From Streptomyces sp. CT34 (lineage in GTDB: Bacteria > Actinomycetota > Actinomycetes > Streptomycetales > Streptomycetaceae): a DNA stretch of 53,913 nt. Within the stretch, counting starts at the first letter, position 1. Each line of letters begins with the position of its first letter. Under the pieces are notes generated by a model that was not told the origin of the DNA, ran no database searches, and saw nothing but the letters and a program-made list of their open reading frames with translations. The stretch is from the NCBI RefSeq assembly GCF_000805335.1, contig NZ_KN708638.1, forward strand, positions 7,166,416 to 7,220,328. The letters are read 5' to 3'. Positions 1 through 9,974 of the stretch are shown piece by piece. The position numbers and the translations under genes are program-made.

Positions 1-3000
1 GAGGCGGTGCCCAGCGGCCGGGTGGCGTTCGTGTTCTCCGGCAACGGTTCGCAGTGGGCCGGCATGGGCGCGGATCTGCTCGCCCGCGACCCGGTCTTCA
101 GCAAGGCCGTCGCGTCGGTGGATGCCGAACTTGAGCCCCGGCTGGGCTGGTCGGTGGCCGAGGAGATGGTCCGGCCGCGGGAAGAATGGCGGCTCGCGGC
201 GACCGAGGTGGCACAACCACTGTTGTTCGCCGTGCAGTTGGGCATCGTCGCCGTGCTGCGGTCCCAAGGGGTGGAACCGGCGATGGCGCTCGGCCACAGC
301 GTGGGCGAGGTGGCCGCCGCCCACACGGCCGGCGCCCTCACCCTGGCCCAGGCCGCCGAGGTCATCGCGGTACGCAGTCGGGCCCAGGCGGCCACGGCGG
401 GATCCGGCCGGATGGCGGCCGTGGGCCTGGGCACCGAGCAGGCGGAGGAGGCGCTGAAGCCGTACGCCGGCAGGATCGAGATCGCCGGCATCAACAGCGC
501 CAAGGACGTGACTGTCGCCGGAGCGGCCGAGGCCGTCGCCGCACTCGGCGAGGACCTGGCCGAGCGCGAGGTCTTCCACCGCGACCTCGGCCTCGACTAC
601 GCCTTTCACAGCCGGGCCATGGACAGCCAGCACGAGGTGATCACCGCCGCGCTCAAGGCTCTCGAACCCGGCCCTGCCCCGGTGCCGCTCTACTCCACGG
701 TGACCGGCGCCCGCATCGCCGGCACGGACCTGGACGCCGTGTACTGGTGGCGCAACGTCCGCGAGCCCGTCCTGTTCGCCGCGGCCGTCGAGGAGGCCAT
801 GGACGACGGCGCGGACATCTTCCTGGAGATCGGCCCGCACCCCGTCCTGCGTTCCTATCTGCGTCGGATCGCGGCCGGCCGCCCGCGGACGACCACCGCC
901 GTACTGCCGACGCTGCACCGGGAAGCCGACGGGCCGGGCGGCCTGGCCACCACCCGCGCCACGCTGCTCGCCGCCGGGGCGGCCACCGACTGGAACCGGT
1001 ACTTCCCCCGTCCGGGCCGGGTCGTCGACCTGCCTGCCTATCCGTGGCAACGGGAACGGCAGTGGGGCGGCGACAAGGAACTGTGGCTCCGCACCGGGCC
1101 GTTCGACCACCCGCTGCTGGGCGCCAGGGCGGCCGCCCCCATGCCTCTGTGGTCCGGAGTCGTCGAACCGGTCCTGGTGCCGTGGCTCACCGATCACCGG
1201 GTGGCCGGCTCCGTCGTCATGCCCGCCACCGGATACGTGGAGATGGCCCTCGCCGCCGGACGCCTCGCGCTCGACGCACCGACCGAGATGGAGCACCTGG
1301 ACATCACCAGCGCCCTGGTGATCCCCTGGGACAACCCCTCCACCACCCAGGTACAGGTGTCGCTGAACCCCGACGACGGCACGCTGCTGGTGTCCAGCAG
1401 CGACGACCGGGCCGGCGGAACCCGCCCGCACGCCCGGGCCCGGGTCCGGAAACTCGTCGCATCCCGCCCGGCCCCCGTCGACCTGGACGCCATTCGCGGC
1501 CGGTGCCCGCGGGCCGTGACCGCCGAGCAGCACTACACCCGCTGCGCGGACGCCGGACTCGGATACGGACCGGCTTTCCAGGTGCTGACCGGACTCGCCG
1601 TCGGCGACGGCGAAGTCCTGGCCCACTACACCCACAACGCCCCGGGCGCCCCGTGGACGGTCCACCCCGCCCTCCTCGACGGCGCACTGCAGGCGGGCGT
1701 TCCGCTGCTGGCCGAGCGGCTGGCGGAAGGGCAGGCATACCTACCGGCCGTCATCGGTTCCGTGCGCGTGTGGGCCACCCCGTCCACGTCCGGCACCTTC
1801 CTGGTGACGGAGCGGTCCCGCACCGCCGACGAGGTCTGCTGGGACATCACCGTCACGGACCCGGACGGCACCGTGACGGTGCAGATGCGAGGCTGCCGTC
1901 TGCGGCGGTTCGCCGCCGCGCACCGCACCCCGCTCACCGTGCAGCACACGGTGCTCCGCGCGGCCCCGCGCGACGACGAGCCCTGCGCCCCGGTGCCCCT
2001 GCCCTCACCGCGACGGATCGCCGCCGCCTGCGCCGATGCCATCGCCGACCTGTGCGCGGACGCGCGGACGATGTGCTACGAGAAGCAAGCCGCCCTCTTC
2101 GTGGACGAGTTCCTCGACGCGTTCACCCGGACCGTCTCCGGTCTGCTGCCTGATCCCACGGCCCCCTTCACCGAACACGACCTGGTGTCATGGGGCTTGG
2201 ACGAACGACACCAGCGCCTCTGGGCGCTGCTGGAACCGGCGTTGCGGCGCCGCGGCACCTTCGTCACCGACGAGGACGGGCGCCACCGCCTTGCGGCCGA
2301 GGACGGCACGGCGGATCGGTCGGCACGCCGGCCCGGGGAAGCCCTCCCCGCCGGCGTCGCCGAGCAGGCACTCGCCGCGCAGCAGATCCAGCACCTCCCG
2401 GAGCTGCTGCGCGGACGCCAGGATCCGATGGAACTGCTGGCCGACGATGCCACGGTCCGGGCACTGGAGCAGTTCTACGACACCGCTCCGTTCTGCCGGT
2501 TCCACAACCGTCTCGCCCAGACCCTGCTGCGCGACATCGTCCAAGCCTGGCCGGCCGACCGGCCGCTGCGCGTCCTGGAAGTCGGAGCGGGCACCGGCGG
2601 CACCACCGCGGCCCTGCTGCCCCTGCTGCCCGCGGACCGCACCCGCTACTGCTTCACCGACGTCTCGCCGTTCTTCTTTCCCCGGGCCCAGGCCCGGTTC
2701 AGCGCCTACGACTTCGTCGAGTACCGCACCCTCGACCTGGACGCCGACCCGGCCCAACAGGGCTACGCTCCGCACAGCTTCGACATCGTGGTCGCGGCCA
2801 ACGCCCTGCACACGGCCAAGGACCTCGGCGCCACCCTCGACCGGGTGGCCGGCCTGCTGGCGCCGCGTGGCGTCCTGCTGGGCATCGAGGCGCACGACTC
2901 CGAGGTACTCGCCCCGTTTTTCGGCACCCTGGAGAGCTTCTACGGGCACAGTGACACGGAGTTGCGGACGCGCTCGCTGCTGCTGCCGCGCGAGCAGTGG

Positions 3001-6000
3001 CCCGCTCTGCTGGAGCGGTGCGGCTTCGAGGACATCGTCCAGACAGGCTACGACCAGGCCCCGGGCCGGGACCACGCCTCGGTCCTGCTCGCCCGGACCG
3101 CCGTCACCGATTCCGACCCGAACACCGCCCCCGGCCCCGCCCCGCTGCGTCTACCCGCGGACCGGGCGGAGACGACGTTCCTGATCGCCGCGGAGACCCC
3201 GGACGCCCAGCCACTCGCCGAAGCGCTCGTCAGCACAGTCACCGCCGCCGGCGGTACGGCCGCGGAACCGCTCCCCATGCCCGGCACCGTCGCCGACTGG
3301 GAGGCCGGACTGGCCGCAGCCCGCCGGCGCGACGACTCCGGCACCCTCGCCATGGTGCTCCTCTTCGGAGAGGCGACCGAAGACGTCCCGGCCGACGTCG
3401 TGGCACGCGCCGCCCGGCGGGCAGAAGCCGTACGCACCTGCGCCATGGCATGCGACCGCCTGCCCGAGGGCGTCCGGCCCGAACTGTGGCTGGTGACCCA
3501 CCCCAGCGGTGTCGCCCCGTTGACGGCGGACGACACCCGTCCTGCGGACGCGGTGCCGTGGGGCCTGGGCCGCTGCCTGGCCAACGAGCTGCCCGGCCTC
3601 CACTGCCGGCGCCTGTCCCTGCACCGCACCGGAGCCACGGATACCGACGCCGGACGCCTGGCACAGGAACTGTTCCACCCCACCGACGAGGACGAGGTCG
3701 CCCTCACCGCACACGGCCGGTTCGTCCTGCGTGAGCAGACCCGGCCGGCGGCCGTACCGGCCACCGAAGACCTCGCCCTCACCTTGACGGTCCGTGACCC
3801 GGGGCTGGCCTACCGCCTCGCCTGGGAGGAGACCGAGCCCAGCGAGCCCGGGCCCGGAGAGGTGCTCGTCGCGGTGCGGGCCGCCGCCCTCAACTACCGC
3901 GACATCATGCAGAGCGTCGGCCTGCTGCCGGCCGAGGCCGCGGAGGGAACACCGTCCGAATGCGGCCCCGGGCTGGAATGCGCGGGCACCGTCGTGGCCT
4001 GCGGTCCGGGCGTGACCGCCCTGAAGCCCGGTGACCGGGTCGCCGGCCTGTCGGCCGCGTCCCTCGCCTCGCATACCGTGGCGCACGCCGAAGCCCTGTG
4101 GCCGGTACCGGACGACATGACCTACACCGAGGCGGCCACCATGCCGGTGGCCTTCGCCACGGTCCACTACAGCCTCGTCACCCTGGCACGCCTCCAGCCA
4201 GGCGAGACGCTCCTCGTACACGGCGCGGCCGGCGGCGTCGGACTGGCGGCCCTGCGGTACGCCGCCGCATGCGGCGCGCACGTCATCGCCACCGCGGGCA
4301 GCGGCCTCAAGCGGGACTTCCTGCGTCGCCAGGGTGTCCGGCACGTCCTCGACTCCCGCTCGCTCGACTTCGCCGACCAGATCAGGGACATCACCCGCGG
4401 CCGGGGAGTCGACGTCGTGCTGAACTCCCTCGCGGGTGAGGCCATCACCCGCAGCCTCGAACTGCTCAGGCCCGGCGGCCGGTTCCTGGAACTCGGCAAA
4501 CGGGACATCTACGAAAACAAGCCGCTCCTGCTACGCCCCTTCGCCAACAACATCGCCTTCTTCGGAGTGGACCTCACGAAGGTCATCGACAGCCCCGCCC
4601 ACCTGGAGAGTCTCCGCCGGGACATGACCTCCTCGGTGCTGCGCGAGGCGTGGCGGCCACTGCCGCACACGGTCTTCCCCGCCGCACGGGTCGCCGACGC
4701 CTTCTCACTCCTCCAGCACTCCCGCCACATCGGCAAGGTGGTCGTCGCCTTCGACCCGCTCGACGAACCACCGCACGTCGAACGCCGGAACCGTGCCCCG
4801 CGCCTGGATCCGGAAGGCACCTACCTCATCGGCGGCGGCACGGGCGGCTTCGGGGCCACGACCGCACACTGGCTCGCCGACCTCGGTGCCCGGCACCTGG
4901 CGCTCGTCAGCCGCCGCGGCGCGGACGCACCAGAGTGCCAAGCCGTCCTCGCGGCACTGCGGGAACGCGGAATCAGCGCCACGGCATACCCGGCCGACAT
5001 CGCCGACCTGGCAGCCATGCGAGAGGTGGTGGCAAGGATCGACGCCGGCGGCCACCCGCTCCGCGGTGCCGTCCACAGCGCCATGCACCTCGATGACGAC
5101 CTGCTCGTCGACCTCGACGCCGAGCGGATGGCCGCGGTCATGGCCCCCAAGATCGGCGGAGCGGTCGTCCTCGACGCCCTCACCCGGAACCGGGAATGCG
5201 ACCTGTTCCTGCTGTACTCCTCCGGCACGACCGTGATCGGCAACGTCAAACAGGCACCCTACGCCGCCGCGAACCTCTGCCTGGAAGCCCTCGCCCGCGC
5301 CCGCCGCCGCCAGGGCCTGCCCGGCCTCGCGCTCGCCTGGGGCGCGCTCGCCGAGACCGGCTATGTGACGCGCAACGACCTGCTCTCCTCCCTGGCAAGT
5401 TTCGGTCTGCAGGCGATCCGCCCGGCCGAGGCGTTCGCCCACGCCGAACAACTGCTGCAGGCCGACGCCGACGTGGCGTCCGTCGTCCGCAGCGACTGGG
5501 GCCGCGCGGCCAAGCTGTTCCCCATCATGGCGAGTCCCCGGCTCGCCGGACTCGTACCACCCGGGGCCGCGAGTACCGGACTCAGCAGGGAGGAACTGCT
5601 CCGCAAGCTCGGCCAGATGACACCGGAAGAGGCACTGGAGTACATCACCGACACCTTGACCACGATGCTCGCCGGCGTCCTGCAGATGGACGCCGCCCAG
5701 ATCGACCCGCACCGCCGGGTCGACACCTACGGCCTGGACTCGCTCATGGCCGCCGAACTCCTGGTCAACCTCCAGCAGCAGTACGAGGTGCAGATCCCGC
5801 CGATGGAACTGCTGCGCAACGCCAACGGCACCATCGCCGACATCGCGCAGATGGTGTACCTGCGGCTGGGCCTGGCCCGCAGCACCGACACCCCCGTGCT
5901 TCCGACACCCCGAACCGCCGACGACGAGGCGCAGCCCCCGACTCCGACTCCGCTTCCGAACCCGCCGGTTCCCCGCGCCGAGGGCACCACGGCCGCCACC

Positions 6001-6003
6001 TGA
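1..6003 (+). CDS. Highly reducing type I polyketide synthase, 3' part (AT-DH-MT-ER-KR-ACP)
   Basis: The frame is open from the first base, so the gene enters from outside the window and its ketosynthase is missing. Counting from the GTG at 7, the visible order is: acyltransferase (about 1-340, GHSVGE with Ser98 and a YAFHS specificity motif), dehydratase (about 360-640, HxxxGxxxxP in DHRVAGSVVMP), C-methyltransferase (about 730-1060, SAM motif EVGAGTGG), a degenerate structural KR half, enoylreductase (about 1270-1580, HGAAGGVGLAA), ketoreductase (about 1600-1800, GGGTGGFG, an LDD motif and a YAAAN active site) and ACP (Ser1912 in GLDSLMA). No thioesterase follows; the end is a Pro/Thr-rich tail. 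The order with an MT between DH and ER is that of iterative highly reducing PKSs and of some modular synthases. Malonyl use with SAM-derived methyl branches is inferred. The YAFH motif lies between the malonyl (HAFH) and methylmalonyl (YASH) consensus. Confidence 0.97.
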   Translation, partial: EAVPSGRVAFVFSGNGSQWAGMGADLLARDPVFSKAVASVDAELEPRLGWSVAEEMVRPREEWRLAATEVAQPLLFAVQLGIVAVLRSQGVEPAMALGHSVGEVAAAHTAGALTLAQAAEVIAVRSRAQAATAGSGRMAAVGLGTEQAEEALKPYAGRIEIAGINSAKDVTVAGAAEAVAALGEDLAEREVFHRDLGLDYAFHSRAMDSQHEVITAALKALEPGPAPVPLYSTVTGARIAGTDLDAVYWWRNVREPVLFAAAVEEAMDDGADIFLEIGPHPVLRSYLRRIAAGRPRTTTAVLPTLHREADGPGGLATTRATLLAAGAATDWNRYFPRPGRVVDLPAYPWQRERQWGGDKELWLRTGPFDHPLLGARAAAPMPLWSGVVEPVLVPWLTDHRVAGSVVMPATGYVEMALAAGRLALDAPTEMEHLDITSALVIPWDNPSTTQVQVSLNPDDGTLLVSSSDDRAGGTRPHARARVRKLVASRPAPVDLDAIRGRCPRAVTAEQHYTRCADAGLGYGPAFQVLTGLAVGDGEVLAHYTHNAPGAPWTVHPALLDGALQAGVPLLAERLAEGQAYLPAVIGSVRVWATPSTSGTFLVTERSRTADEVCWDITVTDPDGTVTVQMRGCRLRRFAAAHRTPLTVQHTVLRAAPRDDEPCAPVPLPSPRRIAAACADAIADLCADARTMCYEKQAALFVDEFLDAFTRTVSGLLPDPTAPFTEHDLVSWGLDERHQRLWALLEPALRRRGTFVTDEDGRHRLAAEDGTADRSARRPGEALPAGVAEQALAAQQIQHLPELLRGRQDPMELLADDATVRALEQFYDTAPFCRFHNRLAQTLLRDIVQAWPADRPLRVLEVGAGTGGTTAALLPLLPADRTRYCFTDVSPFFFPRAQARFSAYDFVEYRTLDLDADPAQQGYAPHSFDIVVAANALHTAKDLGATLDRVAGLLAPRGVLLGIEAHDSEVLAPFFGTLESFYGHSDTELRTRSLLLPREQWPALLERCGFEDIVQTGYDQAPGRDHASVLLARTAVTDSDPNTAPGPAPLRLPADRAETTFLIAAETPDAQPLAEALVSTVTAAGGTAAEPLPMPGTVADWEAGLAAARRRDDSGTLAMVLLFGEATEDVPADVVARAARRAEAVRTCAMACDRLPEGVRPELWLVTHPSGVAPLTADDTRPADAVPWGLGRCLANELPGLHCRRLSLHRTGATDTDAGRLAQELFHPTDEDEVALTAHGRFVLREQTRPAAVPATEDLALTLTVRDPGLAYRLAWEETEPSEPGPGEVLVAVRAAALNYRDIMQSVGLLPAEAAEGTPSECGPGLECAGTVVACGPGVTALKPGDRVAGLSAASLASHTVAHAEALWPVPDDMTYTEAATMPVAFATVHYSLVTLARLQPGETLLVHGAAGGVGLAALRYAAACGAHVIATAGSGLKRDFLRRQGVRHVLDSRSLDFADQIRDITRGRGVDVVLNSLAGEAITRSLELLRPGGRFLELGKRDIYENKPLLLRPFANNIAFFGVDLTKVIDSPAHLESLRRDMTSSVLREAWRPLPHTVFPAARVADAFSLLQHSRHIGKVVVAFDPLDEPPHVERRNRAPRLDPEGTYLIGGGTGGFGATTAHWLADLGARHLALVSRRGADAPECQAVLAALRERGISATAYPADIADLAAMREVVARIDAGGHPLRGAVHSAMHLDDDLLVDLDAERMAAVMAPKIGGAVVLDALTRNRECDLFLLYSSGTTVIGNVKQAPYAAANLCLEALARARRRQGLPGLALAWGALAETGYVTRNDLLSSLASFGLQAIRPAEAFAHAEQLLQADADVASVVRSDWGRAAKLFPIMASPRLAGLVPPGAASTGLSREELLRKLGQMTPEEALEYITDTLTTMLAGVLQMDAAQIDPHRRVDTYGLDSLMAAELLVNLQQQYEVQIPPMELLRNANGTIADIAQMVYLRLGLARSTDTPVLPTPRTADDEAQPPTPTPLPNPPVPRAEGTTAAT

Positions 6004-6331
6004 TACGGCACCTCGCGCCTCGGGCCGACAGCTGACCGGTCGTTCCGCGCCGGCCTGTTGCGCAGGGGATCGCGGGACCCGCCCTCAGCCGGATGACAGC
6101 GCCGCGGCACAGACCGGCGCGGTCGTCCGCACCGGCCACTGACGCATCACACCTGTGTCGTGCCCCTGCCGAACCGCTCAGGACCCCTGAGGCCAAGGTG
6201 GTCTTCGCGTTCACGGTTGCCGCGGCCGTTGTCGCGACTCATCGCGCAGTTCGAGGTGCGCGCCCCATCTGGCCCGACGGAGCGTCACCGGGGGTGGTCC
6301 GGGCTTCCGGGGCCGTCGAGATGGCCTGGGG
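6004..6331. other. Convergent intergenic region without a recognised gene
   Basis: This gap lies between the PKS stop and the aconitase stop. I see no credible gene in it. A small perfect hairpin at 6177-6191 (CTCAGG, three-base loop, CCTGAG) is the only candidate terminator and is weak. Confidence 0.4.
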
Positions 6332-8350
6332 TCATGCGGGGCCGGATGGGTCCGCGCGCGCAAGTGCCGGGATGATGCCACCGGCGAGCACGGTGCTCCG
6401 TCGGCCGCTGGAGAGGCGGTGGCCGACTTCGTATGTCTCGTTCTTGGTGGTGTTGTGTATCCGGAGCCGGGGGGCGGCTCCTGCGGTGAGGGCGGAGTGG
6501 AGGTCCTCCAATCGGAGCCGGTCGCCGGGGTCGATGCGGTCGTAGTCGCCCGGATCGGCGAACTCCAGGGCGAGGACGCCGAAGTTGGCCAGGTTCTGCC
6601 AGTGGATACGGGCGTAGGACTTGGCGATCACGGCACGCAGTCCCAGGTAGCGCGGGGTGATGGCGGCATGCTCCCGAGAGGAGCCCTGACCGTAGTTTTC
6701 GCCGCCGACGATGAAGTGCCCGCCGGGAGCGCTGTCATCGCTCAGCTCGGCGGCGTGCCGCGGGTAGTCAGGATCGATCCGGGTGAAGGCGAACTCCGCG
6801 AGCTTGGGGATGTTGGAGCGGTACGGCAGTGCCCGGGCACCCGCGGGGGAGATCTCGTCGGTGGAGACGTTGTCGCCGCACTTGAGCAGCACCGGCCCCG
6901 ACAGCACATCGGGTAGTGGGTCGAAGTCCGGCAGGCCGGAGATGTTGGGGCCGCGTTCCAACTCCACCCGGGCGGCCTCCGCCGGCGGCAGCGGGGCTTC
7001 CAGCATGGCGGTGTTGACCGACGCCCGGCCGGGCAGCCGTAGTTGCGGGTAGGCGACGGCTTCCTTGTCCGCCCAGTCCCGCGGGTCGGTGATCTCGCCG
7101 GTGAGGGCGGAGACCGCGGCCGTTTCCGGGGAACAGAGCCACACCGCGTCCCGCTCGGTGCCGGAGCGCCCGGGGAAGTTGCGCGGGAAGGTGCGCAGGC
7201 TGTTGCGGCCGGTGGCCGGGGCCTGCCCCATGCCGATGCAGCCCAGGCATCCGGCCTGGTGGATGCGCGCCCCTGCGGCGATGAGATCGAAGGTCGAACC
7301 CATGCGGGTGAGGTCGGCCAGGATCTCGCGGGAGGTGGGGTTGATGTCGAAGCTGACCGCGGGGTCGGTCTGGCGGCCCTTGACGATGGCCGCGGCGATG
7401 GCGAAGTCCCGCAGCCCCGGATTGGCGGACGAGCCGATGACCGCCTGTCCGATGGGTTCGCCCGCGACCGCACGTACCGGTACGACGTTGCCGGGTGAGG
7501 TGGGGCGGGCGATGAGCGGTTCGAGCGCGGCAAGGTCGATGTCGTCCCGCAGGTCGTAGACCGCGTCGGGCTCGGCGGCGATCTCGTGGAAGTCCTCCTC
7601 CCGGTCCTCCGCGCGCAGAAAGTCGCGCACCGCGGCGTCGGCGGGAAAGACGCTGGTGGTGGCGCCCAGCTCGGCGCCCATGTTGGCGATGACATGCCGG
7701 TCCATCGCGGTCAGGCCGTCCAGTCCAGGGCCGTGGTACTCAAGGATCTTGCCCACCGCGCCCTTGACGCCGTGCCTGCGCAGCATCTCCAGGATGACGT
7801 CCTTCGCACTCAGCCATGGCGGCAGGTGGCCGGTCAGCCGGATGCCCCAGATCTCCGGCATGGTCACATGCAGTGGCCGTCCGGTCATGGCCAGTGCGAC
7901 CTCCAGGCCGCCGGTGCCGAGCGCGAGCATGCCGAGCGAACCGGCGGCGCAGGTGTGCGAATCGGACCCGGCCAGGGTGGTGCCGGGGACGCCGAAGCGC
8001 TGCATGTGGGTGGGGTGGGAGACACCGTTGCCGGGCTTGGAGTACCAGACGCCGAAACGCCGGCAGGCAGAGCGCAGGAACGCGTGGTCCTCGGCGTTGC
8101 GCTCGTCGGCCTGGACCAGGTTGTGGTCGACGTACTGGACGCTCGCCCGGGTGCGGACCCGGTCCAGGCCCAGTGCCTCCAGTTCCTGCATCACCAGCGT
8201 GCCGGTGGCGTCCTGGGTGAGGGTCTGGTCGATCCTCAGCCCGATCTCCTGGCCCGGTTCCATCCGTCCCTCGACGAGATGGTCCGCGATGAGCCGGTGC
8301 GCCACCGTTCCCCGTGAGCGCTCCGCGCCGAAGCTGTTCACGTCGCCCAT
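6332..8350 (-). CDS. Aconitate hydratase, short (Aquifex-type) form
   Basis: Predicted cytoplasmic [4Fe-4S] aconitase isomerising citrate and isocitrate. About 672 residues, much shorter than the ~900-residue AcnA usual in Streptomyces, and resembling the Aquifex-type putative aconitase family. Visible landmarks: IDQTLTQDATGT near the N-terminus, GSDSHTCAAGSLG with one cluster cysteine, CLGCIGMGQAP with the other two, and the swivel-domain motif GENYGQGSSREHA near the C-terminus. The start is uncertain. ATG at 8350 is used; a TTG at 8356 and a GTG about 16 codons inside (before AHRLIADHL, with a GGGG stretch upstream) are alternatives, and neither upstream codon has a good ribosome site. It could serve as a second housekeeping aconitase or act on a related 3-carboxy acid; the sequence does not say which. 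It stands alone, convergent with the PKS. Confidence 0.93.
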   Translation of the reverse strand: MGDVNSFGAERSRGTVAHRLIADHLVEGRMEPGQEIGLRIDQTLTQDATGTLVMQELEALGLDRVRTRASVQYVDHNLVQADERNAEDHAFLRSACRRFGVWYSKPGNGVSHPTHMQRFGVPGTTLAGSDSHTCAAGSLGMLALGTGGLEVALAMTGRPLHVTMPEIWGIRLTGHLPPWLSAKDVILEMLRRHGVKGAVGKILEYHGPGLDGLTAMDRHVIANMGAELGATTSVFPADAAVRDFLRAEDREEDFHEIAAEPDAVYDLRDDIDLAALEPLIARPTSPGNVVPVRAVAGEPIGQAVIGSSANPGLRDFAIAAAIVKGRQTDPAVSFDINPTSREILADLTRMGSTFDLIAAGARIHQAGCLGCIGMGQAPATGRNSLRTFPRNFPGRSGTERDAVWLCSPETAAVSALTGEITDPRDWADKEAVAYPQLRLPGRASVNTAMLEAPLPPAEAARVELERGPNISGLPDFDPLPDVLSGPVLLKCGDNVSTDEISPAGARALPYRSNIPKLAEFAFTRIDPDYPRHAAELSDDSAPGGHFIVGGENYGQGSSREHAAITPRYLGLRAVIAKSYARIHWQNLANFGVLALEFADPGDYDRIDPGDRLRLEDLHSALTAGAAPRLRIHNTTKNETYEVGHRLSSGRRSTVLAGGIIPALARADPSGPA

Positions 8351-8509
8351 ACCCAAGGGGTACCCGGTCGGACAAAGGGGAACACTCGGTGCGAAGTTGC
8401 CTGGTTCGGCCCGTCCGGATGCACCGGCCGTCGTCCGCCTCGGCCGAACGCGGTGTTCCGCCGGTTTTCCACCGGTCTTCCGCTGACGAGCCGGATCCGT
8501 ACTCTCGCG

Positions 8510-9139
8510 TCAGCCGGGAAGGAACTGCTGGCCCGCGTCGTAGATGAGCAGGCGGCGTTCGGGCCACAGCCGTGCCTCCGGGCTGACCAGGTGCGCGCGC
8601 AGTGTGCCGTCGTGCATGAGGTGCAGCACCCGCACCTGGCGGGCGAGAACCAGGAAGTCGGCGATCAGTTTGCGGTGGCAGCGCCACCACACGGATTCGG
8701 CGCACATCACGGCGGTGCGCTCCGCAGCGGCGTCGGCGAGCAGGTCGTCGATGGCGGCGAGGAATTCCGGGGAGCGCATGTGCCCGGCATACCCGGTGAA
8801 GGCCCGGTTGCGCAGTGCGGTGTCGGGCGTGTCCGGCCGTGCCGTCCGCCGGCCTCCGAGCCGCTTCTCCCAGCGGTAGGCGATGCCGGCCTGCGGCAGC
8901 CACTGCTCCATGGTGTGGCGTCCGGCATCGGGATTGTGCCGACTGCCGGGTGCCCTTCGCACGTCGACCAGGCGGCGCACCTCGGCACCCTGCAACAACC
9001 GCGTCATCTCAGCGGCACCGGCCGTACCGTGGCCGAAGGTCAACAGGAGCCCGCCGGCACCGGGCCCGGCAGCGTATGCCGACGCGCCGCCGGCGGCAGC
9101 GGTGCCGACAGGCCGGTCCTGGTGTGGCAACTGCGCCAT
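8510..9139 (-). CDS. DUF488 family protein
   Basis: A 209-residue protein of the DUF488 family, whose function is unknown. The family landmarks are an N-terminal TFGHGTAG strand, the DVRRAPGSR segment, and the conserved block CAESVWWRCHRKLIAD towards the C-terminus, with Cys, Trp, Cys-His-Arg in the usual order. The frame is open further upstream to 9271, but the ATG at 9139 is preceded by GAGGAGGG at a proper distance, and the extra N-terminus has no family similarity that I can see. A second, shorter and distinct DUF488 protein is encoded at 24569-24931. The gene is divergent from the DUF2231 gene on its right. Confidence 0.88.
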   Translation of the reverse strand: MAQLPHQDRPVGTAAAGGASAYAAGPGAGGLLLTFGHGTAGAAEMTRLLQGAEVRRLVDVRRAPGSRHNPDAGRHTMEQWLPQAGIAYRWEKRLGGRRTARPDTPDTALRNRAFTGYAGHMRSPEFLAAIDDLLADAAAERTAVMCAESVWWRCHRKLIADFLVLARQVRVLHLMHDGTLRAHLVSPEARLWPERRLLIYDAGQQFLPG

Positions 9140-9308
9140 GAACGGGCCGCCCTCCTCAGTTCCCGCGCCCCCTCCCGCCCGAGCCAGGGCTGTGGACGGG
9201 AAGGACTCCACGCGTGGCCGGTCCACTTGCAGACCCCCGTGACAGAGAGACGCTGAAACTGTCAGACCCACACCGCCGCCTGCCTACGACGTCGGTTCGG
9301 GAGGTGCC

Positions 9309-9830
9309 ATGTACAGCAAAGCTGCCATCGCCGGTCACCCCGTCCATCCCATGCTCGTCAATTATCCGATCGCCTGCTACACCGGCACCCTGGTGGGTTT
9401 CGCGGTGTACGCGGCGAACGGGAACCAGTTCTGGCTCAATCTGGCCATCGCCCTGAACATTGTCGGCGTCGGCGGTGCGTTGCTCGCCGCCGTGCCGGGA
9501 CTCATCGACTGGGCGCTCGGTGTTCCGCACGGCTCGGCGGCCAAGACCGTCGGCCTGGCGCACGCCGGCCTCAACGTCACCGCACTCGTCCTGTTCGCCA
9601 TCAGTCTCGGAACGTACGTCACGCACTGGAACGGTCCCGCCACCGGAGCCACCCTCGGCCTCGCACTCGCCGCGGCCGGAGTCGCCTGCACCATCGCCGC
9701 CGGCGTCCTGGGCTGGATGCTGGTGCAGGACTACCACATCGGTATCCGCCTCACCTCGTCCCAGGAGCGCGACGAGCTCACGGTGCAGAGCACCAGGCTG
9801 ATCGGTATCCATCACGACCGCGCGGCCTGA
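9309..9830 (+). CDS. DUF2231 family integral membrane protein
   Basis: A 173-residue protein with about four hydrophobic segments (roughly 20-40, 46-66, 84-104, 112-136) and the family's N-terminal signature GHPVHPMLVNYPIA. The function of DUF2231 proteins is not established; many are annotated as haem-binding or small-molecule membrane proteins, which I treat as unproven. The start is supported by GGGAGGTG five bases upstream of the ATG. It is read away from the DUF488 gene, and the next 290 bases hold a perfect hairpin and tandem repeats rather than another gene, so it looks monocistronic. Confidence 0.9.
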   Translation: MYSKAAIAGHPVHPMLVNYPIACYTGTLVGFAVYAANGNQFWLNLAIALNIVGVGGALLAAVPGLIDWALGVPHGSAAKTVGLAHAGLNVTALVLFAISLGTYVTHWNGPATGATLGLALAAAGVACTIAAGVLGWMLVQDYHIGIRLTSSQERDELTVQSTRLIGIHHDRAA

Positions 9831-9910
9831 CCCTGTGCGCTCTTGCCGAAGGCCGTACCCGTGGATTGGGCAGCGGTCCGGGACGCCGACGAACCGGTGC
9901 GTTGTGGGAA

Positions 9911-9930
9911 TCCGGGAGCAGGCTCCCGGA
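9911..9930 (+). terminator. Perfect hairpin after the DUF2231 gene
   Basis: TCCGGGAGC, two bases, GCTCCCGGA: a nine-base-pair perfect inverted repeat 80 bases after the stop codon. There is no T-tract. The same bases also form part of the repeat block that follows. Confidence 0.45.
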
Positions 9931-9974
9931 CGAAGCAATACGTGGGAATTCGGACGAAGCAATACGTGGGAATC
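9927..9974. repeat. Two tandem 24-bp direct repeats
   Basis: Positions 9927-9950 and 9951-9974 are identical except for the last base. Each begins CGGACGAAGCAATACG and ends GTGGGAAT followed by T or C. A degenerate further copy of the surrounding block (GGAATCCG, AGCA, GCTCC) occurs at 9908 and again at about 9970, so a longer unit has been partly duplicated. Confidence 0.9.
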
